Source: Sulfuritalea hydrogenivorans sk43H
GTDB lineage: Bacteria > Pseudomonadota > Gammaproteobacteria > Burkholderiales > Rhodocyclaceae
Assembly: GCF_000828635.1 (NCBI RefSeq)
Contig: NZ_AP012547.1
Coordinates: forward strand, 1,178,001 to 1,242,000
Reading direction: 5' to 3'
DNA length: 64,000 bases
The translations under genes and the position numbers were made by a program. Numbering within the stretch: position 1 is the stretch's first letter; the number at the start of each line of letters is the position of its first letter. Of the stretch, positions 43,885-51,164 are shown one piece after another. The notes beneath the pieces are model-generated. The model ran no database searches. It worked only from the letters and a program-made list of their open reading frames with translations, and was not told the origin of the DNA.

Positions 43885-45806
43885 CAATGCGCGACGGGCG
43901 TGATGCTGATCTGCCGGCCCTTCTTCAGCTTGCCGATGACGTGCATTTCGCACTTCTTGCAGTCGAAGCGCAGGGTGAGTTTTTCCTTGCCATTGACCAG
44001 CGTCATCGGGTCGGGGCGGAGGCCTTTCACTTCCTTGGGGCAGAGGTTGTAGCTGTAGCGCAGGCAGTGGCGCGTGATCATCAGCGAGACCTCGCCCTTT
44101 TCGCTGTCGGTCTCGTAGGCTTCGGCGATCACCGACACGCCGTGCTTTGCGTAGAAGGCGCGCGCCGCGCTGTTGAGCACGTTGGCGAGATAGGAAAGCT
44201 CGTTTTCCGGATAAGTCGGCGCGGCTCCGCCTTGCGTGGCTGGGATTCCGCTTTGCGGGCAGCCAACGGCGATTCTTCGCGGCAGGCGCTCGCAGGCGGC
44301 GGCGCGCGCTGCTTCGAGCGCGGCAATCGCGTCGCGGCGCAGGCCGTTCACCGCCGAGGCCGGGAGGAACCAGGGCTGCGAGAGATCGAGTGAAATTTCC
44401 TTCGCCGCGAAAATCGTGCTGCCCAGCTTGCCGAGGTTCTCGCGCAGGCCGGCAAGCGCACGATCGGCGTTCTTCGATACCTCATGGGCGTGGGGCAGGG
44501 CGGCGCTCGCGGTGATGCCATCTTCATCGGTCAGCGTCAGCGCGAAGCCGTCCGGCGTCTCGCTCAATTGCAGGTGCAGGCCGATGCGCCGCTCGGCGGA
44601 TTTTTTTTCCAGCGCGCGTTCGAATTCCTGGTCGCGGTTGCGGTAGAGCTCGGTGCCGACGGCGAGATCGTCCGGCATCTCGTTGGGGAACAGGCGCGCG
44701 CCATCGGCGCGGTTGACGCGCAGGCCGACCAGTTCGCGATGGCTGTCGTAATAGCTGAGGCCGTCGCCGTTGTGCAGCGGCGCGCTGGTTTCGGCCTCGA
44801 ACCAGTCCGGCCCGATGCGGCTCACCTCGCCGATCAGCTCGCCGGAAAACTTCGGCGTATCGAAGGCGCCGATGTCGGGCTTGCGCTCATTGACGAAGTA
44901 ATCCGTCGCGCCGCGGTTGAAGGTCTTCTCCGGGCGCGGCGTGAAGGTATAGCTGCAACGTCCCGACGAGGCGCGCCGGTAGCCGGGCGAAGCGTTGAGA
45001 AATTCGTCGAGCAGGGTGCGGTAGTGCGCCGTGATGTTCTTGACGTAGGAAAGGTCCTTCAGCCGCCCCTCGATCTTGAAGGAGCGGATGCCGGCCTCGA
45101 TCAGCGCGCGCAGGTTGGCGCTCTGGTCGTTGTCCTTCATCGACAGCAGGTGCTTGTCGTGGGCGACGATGCGGCCGGCCTCGTCTTCCAGCGTGTAGGG
45201 CAGGCGGCAGGCCTGCGAGCATTCGCCGCGATTGGCGCTGCGCCCGGTGTGGGCGTGGCTGATGTAGCACTGGCCGCTGTAGGCCACGCAGAGCGCACCG
45301 TGGACGAAGAATTCGAGCGTTGCCGGCGTACCGTCAGCGCCGACTCTCAGCCCCTCGTCGATCTTCGCGATTTCCTGCAGCGTCAGCTCGCGCGCCAGAA
45401 CGATCTGCGAGAAGCCGACGTCCTGCAGGAAGCGCGCCTTCTCCGGCGTGCGGATGTCGGTCTGCGTGCTGGCATGCAGCTGGATCGGCGGCAGGTCGAG
45501 TTCGAGCAGGCCCATGTCCTGCACGATCAGCGCATCGGCGCCGGCCTCATAAAACTGCCAGGCCAGGCGCCGCGCTTCTTCCAGCTCGTCGTCGCGCAGG
45601 ATGGTGTTGAGCGTGACGAACACCTTGGCGTGAAAGCGGCGCGCGTGGGCCGCCAGCCGTTCGATGTCGGCGATGCCGTTGCCGGCATTGGCCCGCGCGC
45701 CGAAGGCCGGCCCGCCGATATATACGGCGTCGGCGCCGTGCGTGATCGCCTCGATGCCGAAGTCGGCATTCTTGGCGGGGGCGAGCAGTTCCAGAAGGGA
45801 AGACAT
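43884..45806 (-). CDS. rlhA: U32 peptidase-family protein, RlhA-like (23S rRNA C2501 hydroxylation)
   Basis: About 640 residues from the ATG at 45806. Length and the C-terminal extra domain fit RlhA (YdcP), which is needed for hydroxylation of 23S rRNA C2501 in E. coli, better than the shorter TrhP. The U32 core shows ELLAPAKNADFGIEAI, FFVHGALCVAYSGQCYIS, a CSQACRLPY Cys cluster and FKIEGRLKDLSYV. The C-terminal domain ends with Cys pairs in CLRYSYNLCPKE and FDCKKCEM. It is divergent from a hybrid kinase gene. A second U32 gene, trhP, is at 58931. Confidence 0.9.
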   Translation of the reverse strand: MSSLLELLAPAKNADFGIEAITHGADAVYIGGPAFGARANAGNGIADIERLAAHARRFHAKVFVTLNTILRDDELEEARRLAWQFYEAGADALIVQDMGLLELDLPPIQLHASTQTDIRTPEKARFLQDVGFSQIVLARELTLQEIAKIDEGLRVGADGTPATLEFFVHGALCVAYSGQCYISHAHTGRSANRGECSQACRLPYTLEDEAGRIVAHDKHLLSMKDNDQSANLRALIEAGIRSFKIEGRLKDLSYVKNITAHYRTLLDEFLNASPGYRRASSGRCSYTFTPRPEKTFNRGATDYFVNERKPDIGAFDTPKFSGELIGEVSRIGPDWFEAETSAPLHNGDGLSYYDSHRELVGLRVNRADGARLFPNEMPDDLAVGTELYRNRDQEFERALEKKSAERRIGLHLQLSETPDGFALTLTDEDGITASAALPHAHEVSKNADRALAGLRENLGKLGSTIFAAKEISLDLSQPWFLPASAVNGLRRDAIAALEAARAAACERLPRRIAVGCPQSGIPATQGGAAPTYPENELSYLANVLNSAARAFYAKHGVSVIAEAYETDSEKGEVSLMITRHCLRYSYNLCPKEVKGLRPDPMTLVNGKEKLTLRFDCKKCEMHVIGKLKKGRQISITPVAH

Positions 45807-45879
45807 GGACGCCAATTTTACCGGACCGCGGCCAGAGGTCCGGCAGAGGTGCCATGGCGGCTTGCGCTAAACTTCCCGG

Positions 45880-48174
45880 ATGAAACGCCTATTTGCCAAC
45901 GCCGCCGGCCACTCCGCGGAACAGACGCAGCTCAATTCGACCATTCTTGCCAGCTTTGCCCTGGTTACCGGCCTGATAGGCATCGGAACAGGCATCGCCA
46001 GCCTGCTGACCACGTACCGCGACGAGTCGCTTGCAGCGACCGTTCTGCGCGTGGCGGCGCCATTGACGGCGGGCGTGGTCCTGCTGGCGGCGTGGGCCGC
46101 CGTCCGCTTCGCCAAGCGGCTGGGGCTGGCTTTTGCGATCACCACGTTGATGGCGGTGAGTTTCGCGCTGGCTTTTCCATTGAGCCTGCACATCGGCATA
46201 CATGCCCAGAGCCTGACGGTGCTGACCCTGGTGATTCTTTTGTCGGGGCTGATTTACGGTCCGCGCGAAGCAAAGCTGACGACCGTGTTTTCGATAGCCA
46301 CCGTTTGCGTTCTGTATGCCGCCGAACTGTATCAGTGGTTCGGCATCCATACCCCGCAGCCTCCGGTGACGGCGCCGATCATGCGCTTTGCCAATTTCAT
46401 CGTTCTGTACGGGGCCAGTGGCTGGCTGATCTCCCGCTACGGCAAGCTGTTTCACGATACGCTGCAGCGGCAGCAGGACACGCTGGCGCAACTGCATGCT
46501 TCGATGGCCGATATGGAGCGGGCGCGCGCCGCGCGCGAACGCCAGACGAAGGTCATCCGCACCGTGACCGAAGCCATTCCCGGCACCATCGGCTATTGGA
46601 CCAGCGAACTGCGCTGCGAGTTTGCCAACGCCGGATACGCGCGTTATCTGGGGCTGAATCCGGAACAAATGATCGGGGCCCGCTACGAAGACGTGATGCC
46701 GCCCGCCGTGGTCGAAAACAACCGGCCCTTCGTGCGGCGGGCGCTTGCCGGCGAGGCGAGTTCCTTTCCCATGAGCGGGACCAGCCCCGATGGAGTTTTC
46801 TGGCACGGATGGATGCGCTATCTGCCGGATGTCGCCGACGGCAAGGTGAGGGGTTTCTTTACCGTCGGCTGGGACATCACCGAACTGCACCAGAGCCAGC
46901 AGCGCCTGGAAGCCACCAATCGCATGCTCGAAGAGCGCACCCGCCAGGCGGAGGCCGCGAACGTGGCCAAGAGCCAGTTTCTGGCCACCATGTCGCACGA
47001 AATCCGCACGCCGCTGAACGGCATCATGGGCATGGCGCAACTGCTCCTGATGCCCGGGCTGGCAGAAAGTGAAAGCCGGGACTACGCGCGGACGGTGCTT
47101 GCCTCGGGGCAGACCTTGCTGACGCTGCTCAATGACATCCTTGATCTGTCGAAAATCGAGGCCGGCAAGATGGAGTTGATGCGGACGACTGTCGATCCCG
47201 ATGCCCTGTTGATGGAAACGCTGTCGCTGTTCGCGGCCAACGCCGAGAAGCAAGGGCTGGCGCTGGAGGGGAAATGGCATGGGCCAAAGAACGCGCATTA
47301 CCTTGGCGATCCCGCACGCTTGCGCCAGATGCTCGGCAACCTCGTCAGCAACGCCGTCAAGTTCACGCCGTCCGGGACGGTGAGCGTCGACGTGCGTCCG
47401 CTGGACAATCCGGCCGGCGAGAGTTTCGGCAGCGTGATGATCGAGTTCTCGGTGCGCGACACCGGCATCGGCATCGCGGAGGAAAAGCGCAACTCGCTGT
47501 TCCAGCCGTTCTCGCAGCTTGACGCCTCGCACACCCGAAAATACGGCGGCACCGGCCTCGGCCTGTCCATCGTGCGCAGCCTCGCCGAACAAATGGGCGG
47601 CGTCGTCGGGGTCGAAAGCGTGTCTGGCGCTGGGTCCCGGTTCTGGTTCACCGCGCGCATGGAACAGGTGGCCGATGGCGGCGAACGACGACATCAGGAG
47701 CGATACGGTCCCCATTCGCTGAACCCGGGCGACACCGTGGCGACGACGCACGTGCTGCTGGTGGAAGACAATCCGACGAATCAGGTTGTGATCCGGGCCC
47801 TGCTCGACAAGGCCGGCTGCGTGACCGTCGTGGCCGGCAACGGGCGGGAGGCGCTCGAAGCGCTCGGTATTGCGGAGGGCAGCACGGCGAACGTGCAGCC
47901 GGACATTATCCTGATGGATTGCCACATGCCGGAGATGGACGGTCTGGAGGCAACGCGCCGCATCCGGGCTTGGGAGTCGGAATCAGGCAGTCCGCGGATG
48001 CCGGTCATGGCCGTCACCGCGAGCGCATTCGTCGAAGACCGGGAGCGCGCGCGCGAGGCCGGCATGGATGATTTCATAGCCAAGCCGGTCGCTTACGAGG
48101 AGCTGATCGCCAAACTCGGGCACCTGGTGAAGCTTCACCAGCGGGAAGTCGATCGCGCCGTGCCCCGGCTCTGA
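45880..48174 (+). CDS. Hybrid sensor histidine kinase with PAS and receiver domains
   Basis: The 764-residue membrane protein has about six helices in residues 25-190. A coiled-coil linker, a PAS domain (about 225-345), HisKA with His373 in [11 protein letters not shown], a HATPase domain with [17 protein letters not shown] and GTGLGLSIV, and a C-terminal receiver with Asp680 in [11 protein letters not shown] follow. The receiver ends the protein, so a separate Hpt or DNA-binding partner would be needed; none is adjacent. It ends 6 bases before a lipoprotein gene on the same strand. The signal is unknown. Confidence 0.94.
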   Translation: MKRLFANAAGHSAEQTQLNSTILASFALVTGLIGIGTGIASLLTTYRDESLAATVLRVAAPLTAGVVLLAAWAAVRFAKRLGLAFAITTLMAVSFALAFPLSLHIGIHAQSLTVLTLVILLSGLIYGPREAKLTTVFSIATVCVLYAAELYQWFGIHTPQPPVTAPIMRFANFIVLYGASGWLISRYGKLFHDTLQRQQDTLAQLHASMADMERARAARERQTKVIRTVTEAIPGTIGYWTSELRCEFANAGYARYLGLNPEQMIGARYEDVMPPAVVENNRPFVRRALAGEASSFPMSGTSPDGVFWHGWMRYLPDVADGKVRGFFTVGWDITELHQSQQRLEATNRMLEERTRQAEAANVAKSQFLATMSHEIRTPLNGIMGMAQLLLMPGLAESESRDYARTVLASGQTLLTLLNDILDLSKIEAGKMELMRTTVDPDALLMETLSLFAANAEKQGLALEGKWHGPKNAHYLGDPARLRQMLGNLVSNAVKFTPSGTVSVDVRPLDNPAGESFGSVMIEFSVRDTGIGIAEEKRNSLFQPFSQLDASHTRKYGGTGLGLSIVRSLAEQMGGVVGVESVSGAGSRFWFTARMEQVADGGERRHQERYGPHSLNPGDTVATTHVLLVEDNPTNQVVIRALLDKAGCVTVVAGNGREALEALGIAEGSTANVQPDIILMDCHMPEMDGLEATRRIRAWESESGSPRMPVMAVTASAFVEDRERAREAGMDDFIAKPVAYEELIAKLGHLVKLHQREVDRAVPRL

Positions 48175-48180
48175 ACAATC

Positions 48181-48678
48181 ATGCTCCGCCCTTGCCCGTC
48201 GCTTGTCCTCGTGCTGGCCCTGATCCTGACGAGCTGCGCCGATACGCCTGTCGCGCCGCCGAAAATCGAACGCCTCGGTGCCGAGCAACTCGAGGCCAGC
48301 CTGCCGCAGCCGGCGGCGGCGATGCCTCTGCAGCAGATCGTGGCGCTGTCCCGTCTGGGCATTCCCGCCGAGGAACTCATCGGCCGCATCACGGCATCGG
48401 GCTCGCGCTATCGGCTGTCCGCCAGCCAGATCGTCGACCTGGCGCGGGATGGGGTGCCGCTTGCGGTGCTCGACCACATGGTCGCCAGCGAACGCACGCA
48501 CATCTTCGACGACATGGCCGCCGACGTGGAGCGCCGCGAAAAGCTCTGCCTCGACCGCATCGAGCAAGAGCTCAGGCACTGCCGCGCACAGATTCCGATG
48601 CAGTGGTTTCCCGGCCAGAATCCCTTCATGAACTGCTTACCACCAACCGCTGGCTGGCCCCACTGGCGCTGTCTGTGA
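48181..48678 (+). CDS. Small outer-membrane-type lipoprotein of unknown function
   Basis: The 165-residue protein has a lipoprotein signal with lipobox LTSC at 16-19. The mature part is helical and contains two similar blocks: QIVALSRLGIPAEELIGRI and QIVDLARDGVPLAVLDHM, a short internal repeat typical of small envelope proteins. The last 20 residues are Pro, Trp and Cys rich. It lies 6 bases after the hybrid kinase and may be co-expressed as a sensor accessory; that is inference. Confidence 0.75.
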   Translation: MLRPCPSLVLVLALILTSCADTPVAPPKIERLGAEQLEASLPQPAAAMPLQQIVALSRLGIPAEELIGRITASGSRYRLSASQIVDLARDGVPLAVLDHMVASERTHIFDDMAADVERREKLCLDRIEQELRHCRAQIPMQWFPGQNPFMNCLPPTAGWPHWRCL

Positions 48679-48733
48679 ACGGGGAGCGAGTCGTGGGGCC
48701 GGCAGAGGCCAGCTGCCGCCAAAGGTAACGGAG

Positions 48734-49162
48734 CTATTTTTTCTCGAACACGCGCTTTTCTATCTTGGTTCCGCGATCGTTCGTTTCGGCTGCATAGTAA
48801 GCGTCGGAAAGCTTGAAGAAATACCGGCAGTCCCCCCAGCGCGCTCCGTTGGCTCTGATCATTTCGCGACAAAATTTTCCGGAATCGTCCACTTTCCACG
48901 TGCCGGTGCTTGGGAACTCGCGCCCGTCAGCGGTACGGAGCCCGCCGGAAACCGTGCCATCGGCCTTGTAGCCGAAGCGAATGGTGCCTCCCTGGTTGGT
49001 AAAGCTTTCTCCGGACATGGTCAGGCCGGAAAGCAGCGACACCAGTTCGTCCTTTTGAATCTGCTTTGCGCCCATATCCAGCAACTCGCCGAGATTGCCC
49101 TGTGCCATTGTCGGCCCAGAGCAGGCAAGAGCCAATGCCGCCATCCACTTTCGTGCGCTCAT
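48734..49162 (-). CDS. Small secreted protein, DUF995-like
   Basis: About 142 residues from the ATG at 49162, placed about 8 bases after GGAGGAGG; an ATG six bases upstream is too close to that site. A signal peptide (about 1-20) is followed by a small beta-rich domain. FGYKADGTVSGGL, STGTWKVDDSGKFC and GDCRYFF match the pattern of DUF995 proteins, with two Cys that could form a disulfide. Function is unknown. It lies between the lipoprotein gene and a patch of decayed sequence. Confidence 0.7.
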   Translation of the reverse strand: MSARKWMAALALACSGPTMAQGNLGELLDMGAKQIQKDELVSLLSGLTMSGESFTNQGGTIRFGYKADGTVSGGLRTADGREFPSTGTWKVDDSGKFCREMIRANGARWGDCRYFFKLSDAYYAAETNDRGTKIEKRVFEKK

Positions 49163-49280
49163 GGTCATTCCTCCTCCAAGATAGTTACATGACATATCGG
49201 AATGGGGGCATCCTAATTTTAATTGGACGCTTGTCTTTGATGTCGATCAATTTTTTGGACATGCCGCCAGACCGCGCCCG

Positions 49281-49344
49281 CTACTCCGCCCATCCCTTCA
49301 ATTGAAATGCCGCCCAGAAGAAGAGATGCGGGAAGGCCTCGCGG
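49281..49344 (-). pseudogene. Remnant of the 3' end of a CHAT-domain gene
   Basis: On the minus strand it encodes REAFPHLFFWAAFQLKGWAE and a TAG stop. This matches the last 20 residues of the TPR-CHAT protein at 51165-53510 (REAFPHPFFWAAFQLTGRAE) at 17 positions, including the stop codon. DNA identity is about 80 percent and stops abruptly at 49344. It appears to be the tail of a lost paralogue or a partial duplication. Confidence 0.75.
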
Positions 49345-49353
49345 TTTTCAGGA

Positions 49354-49421
49354 GTCAGGGACATTTCGCTTTTCGATTCGCATGGCTGTTCGCTCCACCC
49401 GGAAAGTCAAATGTCTCTTAC
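49354..49421. repeat. Imperfect inverted repeat
   Basis: GTCAGGGACATTT (49354-49366) and AAATGTCTCTTAC (49409-49421) pair at 10 of 13 positions across 42 bases. It directly follows the CHAT remnant and may be the scar of a transposable element. Confidence 0.35.
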
Positions 49422-49548
49422 ACCAATGGCTGGCCTCACTGGCGCTGCTTCTGACGGCGGATCATGCGATCCGGAAAAGTGGGCCGGTTTTCCGGGCATG
49501 TTCCATGCATTGAGTTGGTTTCCTCATACGGTAAGGAAAGGACTCGTC

Positions 49549-50574
49549 ATGCACATCACGGACAGCCAGCTCACGCTGGGGAGCCAACACGCCCTCGAAA
49601 AGACCTCGTTCAGGGAGACGACGCTGGAACGCATTCGCGGCCCCGGCGAGGGAAAGATCTTCGGCGGCCTCTTTGAACAGGAACTCAACAAGCTGATGGC
49701 GGCGCGCCTCGACGAATGCGCCCCGATCCAGCTCAAGCCCTGCGGCAGCGCCGCCGAGCGCATCCACGACATGGTCGAAACCATGCTCGCCGCCCTGTTC
49801 GGATCGAAATCCGACACCCGTTCGATCGCCGCGTCGGCCCTGGCGATTGCCGGCGACACCGTGCCGCGCGATCAGGCCGCGGCGGTGCTCGATCTGCCGC
49901 GGCCGCGCTGGCAGATCACGCAGACCGAGCGGGTGAGCGAAACCGAGCGCTGCGAGTTTGCCGCCAGCGGCAAAGTTTGCCTCGCCGACGGCAGCACGCG
50001 GCAATTCGACGTCGGCTACACGCTCGAACGCAGCGAAGAAGTGAGCCGCACCATCAGCCGCACCCTGATCGATCCGCTGGTGGTCGACCGTACCGCGCCG
50101 CGCGCCGCGCTGTCCGACACCCGGGTCGACTTCGACCTCGACAACGACGGCACGCTGGAGCAGATGCGGCTGCCCGCCGCCGGCTCGGCCTTCCTGTTCC
50201 TCGACCGCAACCACAACGGCCGCGCCGACAACGGCAGCGAACTCTTCGGCCCCGAAAGCGGCAACGGCTTCGCCGAACTTGCGCGCCTCGACAGCGACCG
50301 CAACGGCTGGATCGACAGCGCCGATCCGGCCTTCGCCGACTTGCGGCTGTGGCAGGGAATGGAAGAGGATCGGCAGCTCGTGCAGCGGCTCGAAGCGGCC
50401 GGCATCGGCGCGCTGGCCACTCTCGCCGCCGAGACGCCGTTTGCACTGAAGGAGCACGGCGAGCAGGTCGGCCAGATGCACTCCAGCAGCGTCTGGCTGG
50501 GCGAGACCGGCGGTGCGGGCGTGGTGCGGCAGATCGACGTCAGTACAACACCGGTAACCGACAAGACGGTGTGA
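49549..50574 (+). CDS. EF-hand-like calcium-binding protein of unknown function
   Basis: The 341-residue protein starts at the ATG at 49549, preceded by AAGGAAAGGA; the frame upstream to 49411 has no site. The first 180 residues have no known motif. Residues 194-260 hold three Asp-rich loops of EF-hand or dockerin type: DLDNDGTLEQ (196-), DRNHNGRADNGS (219-) and DSDRNGWIDSAD (248-). No Sec signal peptide is present, so it may be exported by another route or be cytosolic. It lies between a CHAT remnant and a full CHAT gene, but a functional link is only suggested by position. Confidence 0.75.
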   Translation: MHITDSQLTLGSQHALEKTSFRETTLERIRGPGEGKIFGGLFEQELNKLMAARLDECAPIQLKPCGSAAERIHDMVETMLAALFGSKSDTRSIAASALAIAGDTVPRDQAAAVLDLPRPRWQITQTERVSETERCEFAASGKVCLADGSTRQFDVGYTLERSEEVSRTISRTLIDPLVVDRTAPRAALSDTRVDFDLDNDGTLEQMRLPAAGSAFLFLDRNHNGRADNGSELFGPESGNGFAELARLDSDRNGWIDSADPAFADLRLWQGMEEDRQLVQRLEAAGIGALATLAAETPFALKEHGEQVGQMHSSSVWLGETGGAGVVRQIDVSTTPVTDKTV

Positions 50575-50577
50575 TGG

Positions 50578-50670
50578 ATGCGGGCGTTGCGCGATACGTT
50601 TCGCGCGCAACGCCTGTTCAAAAAGTCGGCGCTGATGAAGCAACTGCGCTACAAGGCGGTCGAGCAATAA
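50578..50670 (+). CDS. Possible 30-residue basic peptide
   Basis: Starts three bases after the stop of the EF-hand-like gene and ends ALMKQLRYKAVEQ. The second half lies in the long dispersed repeat, whose other copy reads ALMRPLGSRAVEQ without the stop. Basic and Gln-rich; may be only a repeat that happens to be open. Confidence 0.2.
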   Translation: MRALRDTFRAQRLFKKSALMKQLRYKAVEQ

Positions 50671-50714
50671 ACGCTCTCCTCGCCGTAGCGGATGGCGGGA
50701 CGGCGTGGAGTCGG
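50623..50714. repeat. Long dispersed repeat, copy 2
   Basis: Aligns with 12064-12156 along its whole length, with conserved blocks AGTCGGCGCTGATGA, GCGGTCGAGCAA, ACGCTCTCCTCGCCG and ACGGCG. Confidence 0.55.
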
Positions 50715-50920
50715 GAACCAGTGGGAATAATCCACAGAGTCCAAACTTACGCCGTTTCATGACTCCCGGTTTTCCATGTGGTGAAAAGACATGAGACATC
50801 ATCGCCAGTCGGACCGCCTTTATCCCATTGCCGCGCGTGGCGAAAATGGCCGCCTCTGGAGCAATCCGACGCATGGCGATCACCGCGTTTGCAAGTTCGA
50901 GGGTAGTGAGGTGACGTCGA

Positions 50921-51049
50921 TCACCGCACAGCAGCATGCGGTTTGCCATATCGAATTGCCTCTCTTGTATTCGCCTTGCGAAAGCTGATTACCCGGATGC
51001 CTGTGTCGGTCTCGGTAAAACACAGTACATGCAGCCGGCGATCCAGGTA
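50921..51049 (-). pseudogene. Remnant of a BrnT-family toxin gene (C-terminal part)
   Basis: The minus strand encodes YLDRRLHVLCFTETDTGIRV and then ISFRKANTREAIRYGKP to a TGA at 50921-50923. The pattern (F/Y)TET..GIRVIS.RKA..RE..RY is the conserved C-terminus of BrnT ribonuclease toxins. An in-frame TGA directly upstream (51050-51052) and the lack of a recognisable N-terminal half (BrnT is about 90 residues) show decay. No BrnA antitoxin gene follows. Confidence 0.6.
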
Positions 51050-51164
51050 TCAGAGCGCATGTACAAATAAGCGATGGGTCAAACTATTTGTATGCACGAA
51101 TACATCTCTTCGCGTCTGCGCGGTGTTGGGGTGGAACGTCGATGGTCAGGGGCGCCGCAGGCTT

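Larger units (their letters stand above)
49163..49548. other. Intergenic patch with CHAT gene remnant
   Basis: These 386 bases hold the 64-base CHAT remnant (49281-49344) and an imperfect inverted repeat (49354-49421). No complete gene is seen. The frame from 49411 that enters the EF-hand-like gene appears to be noncoding before 49549. Confidence 0.5.
50575..51164. other. Intergenic region with repeat and toxin remnant
   Basis: The 590 bases between the EF-hand-like gene and the TPR-CHAT gene contain a possible 30-codon frame, the second copy of the long dispersed repeat (50623-50714) and a BrnT remnant (50921-51049). Nothing intact is recognised; it looks like decayed mobile or accessory DNA. 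Confidence 0.5.

Noticed and set aside
48630-49450. Similarity between 48638-48672 and 49419-49450 as a duplication
   Set aside because: Both contain GGCTGGCC and CACTGGCGCTG, but the match is about 30 bases with gaps and has no clear borders, so it cannot be told from chance.
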